Below, piece by piece: positions 38,996-39,303 of a DNA stretch of 39,303 bases. Origin of the DNA: Coemansia sp. RSA 922 (taxonomy: Eukaryota > Kickxellomycota > Kickxellomycetes > Kickxellales > Kickxellaceae); contig JANBQS010000080.1 in the NCBI GenBank assembly GCA_027577415.1, forward strand, positions 1 through 39,303. The letters are read 5' to 3'. The position numbers and the translations under genes are program-made. Within the stretch, counting starts at the first letter, position 1. Every line of letters begins with the position of its first letter. The notes beneath the pieces are model-generated. The model saw nothing but the letters and a program-made list of their open reading frames with translations, ran no database searches and was not told the origin of the DNA.

Positions 38996-39303
38996 ATGCT
39001 GGCGCGAACTGGGTGCAGCCAGTCCTCCGCCCTGCTTCGTACGCTAAAGCTCGGCTCGCCTAGGCTTAGAGGCAGTATTGGTAACGAGCATGCTGTTCGT
39101 ATCCAAAGATATGCGTCTTCCGACAGTAACAACGACAGCGGTGCGAAGGAGTCGACAGAGCCTGTGTTGCATGGAACCCTTGGCCCAGTTCATGACAAGC
39201 CGATAGGCGTACCTCCACAACACCCTAGATCTGCAGAGTCGACTATGGCACTGGTTCCAATGAATATCATATACTTGCCGCCGCCTAAATGGCACCAGCC
39301 GCT
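38996..39303 (+). CDS. N-terminal part of a probable mitochondrial protein, cut by the window edge
   Basis: ATG 38996 opens a frame that stays open for 102 codons to the end of the window. The first 40 residues (MLARTGCSQSSALLRTLKLG..., then ...RIQRYASS) are rich in Arg, Ser, Ala and Leu with almost no acid, a classic mitochondrial presequence with a likely cleavage near RYASS. A polar Asp/Asn/Ser/Glu linker follows, and the visible end (MALVPMNIIYLPPPKWHQP) begins a more hydrophobic segment. I cannot name the family from this part. Confidence 0.65.
   Translation, partial: MLARTGCSQSSALLRTLKLGSPRLRGSIGNEHAVRIQRYASSDSNNDSGAKESTEPVLHGTLGPVHDKPIGVPPQHPRSAESTMALVPMNIIYLPPPKWHQP

Noticed and set aside
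1..39303. CRISPR array, rRNA or prokaryotic operon structures
   Set aside because: No spaced direct-repeat array or rRNA sequence; gene structure is eukaryotic.

Overview
The window looks like nuclear DNA of a filamentous, early-diverging (zygomycete-type) fungus. The genes are compact and mostly intronless, encode fungal-type families (UNC93-like transporter, SNG1-like DUF3533 protein, FKBP2, a KR-processed secreted S1 peptidase, paired P450s), and sit among T-rich promoters and AT-rich spacers. A Kickxellomycotina-like source is my guess, not something the sequence proves. The one clearly spliced gene has short introns with CTAAT-type branch sites.

Left half (1-17.0 kb): housekeeping and membrane genes. 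In order these are a possible gene start running off the left edge (-), a ZIP zinc transporter (+), a three-exon mitochondrial complex I subunit of the NUO-9.5/NDUFA3 type (-) that has to be read through two introns, an UNC93-like transporter (+), a GC-rich mitochondrial PPR protein (-), two tandem cytochrome P450s (+), a site-2 protease (-), a four-TM zinc-ribbon protein (+) and a membrane-anchored short-chain dehydrogenase (-).

Middle (17.0-24.0 kb): an AT-rich, repeat-dominated island. It holds broken copies of a small unrecognised gene family, a tRNA-like dispersed repeat (one copy split by a 219-base solo LTR with a 5-base target duplication), a 67-base minisatellite broken by a 233-N assembly gap, a frameshifted gag-like fragment, and a 1.25-kb element with about 380-base inverted arms.

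Then (24.0-30.0 kb) a second gene block: CDC40/PRP17 splicing factor (-) divergent from an ER FKBP (+), a secreted S1-family serine protease (-), an SNG1-like protein (-) and a small secreted peptide (+).

Right end (30.0-39.3 kb): accessory sequence. A decayed LINE and two copies of a SINE-like element surround a tandemly duplicated pair of genes of an unrecognised family (34.3-38.1 kb). The first is intact and preceded by an LTR-like leader; the second has a frameshift between a low-complexity N-terminal half and an intact conserved C-terminal domain. A presumptive mitochondrial protein gene enters from 38,996 and runs off the right edge.

No biosynthetic cluster or defence system is evident. 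The strongest candidates for something undescribed are the duplicated 34-38 kb family, the 17.9-20.1 kb small-gene family and the long-inverted-repeat element.
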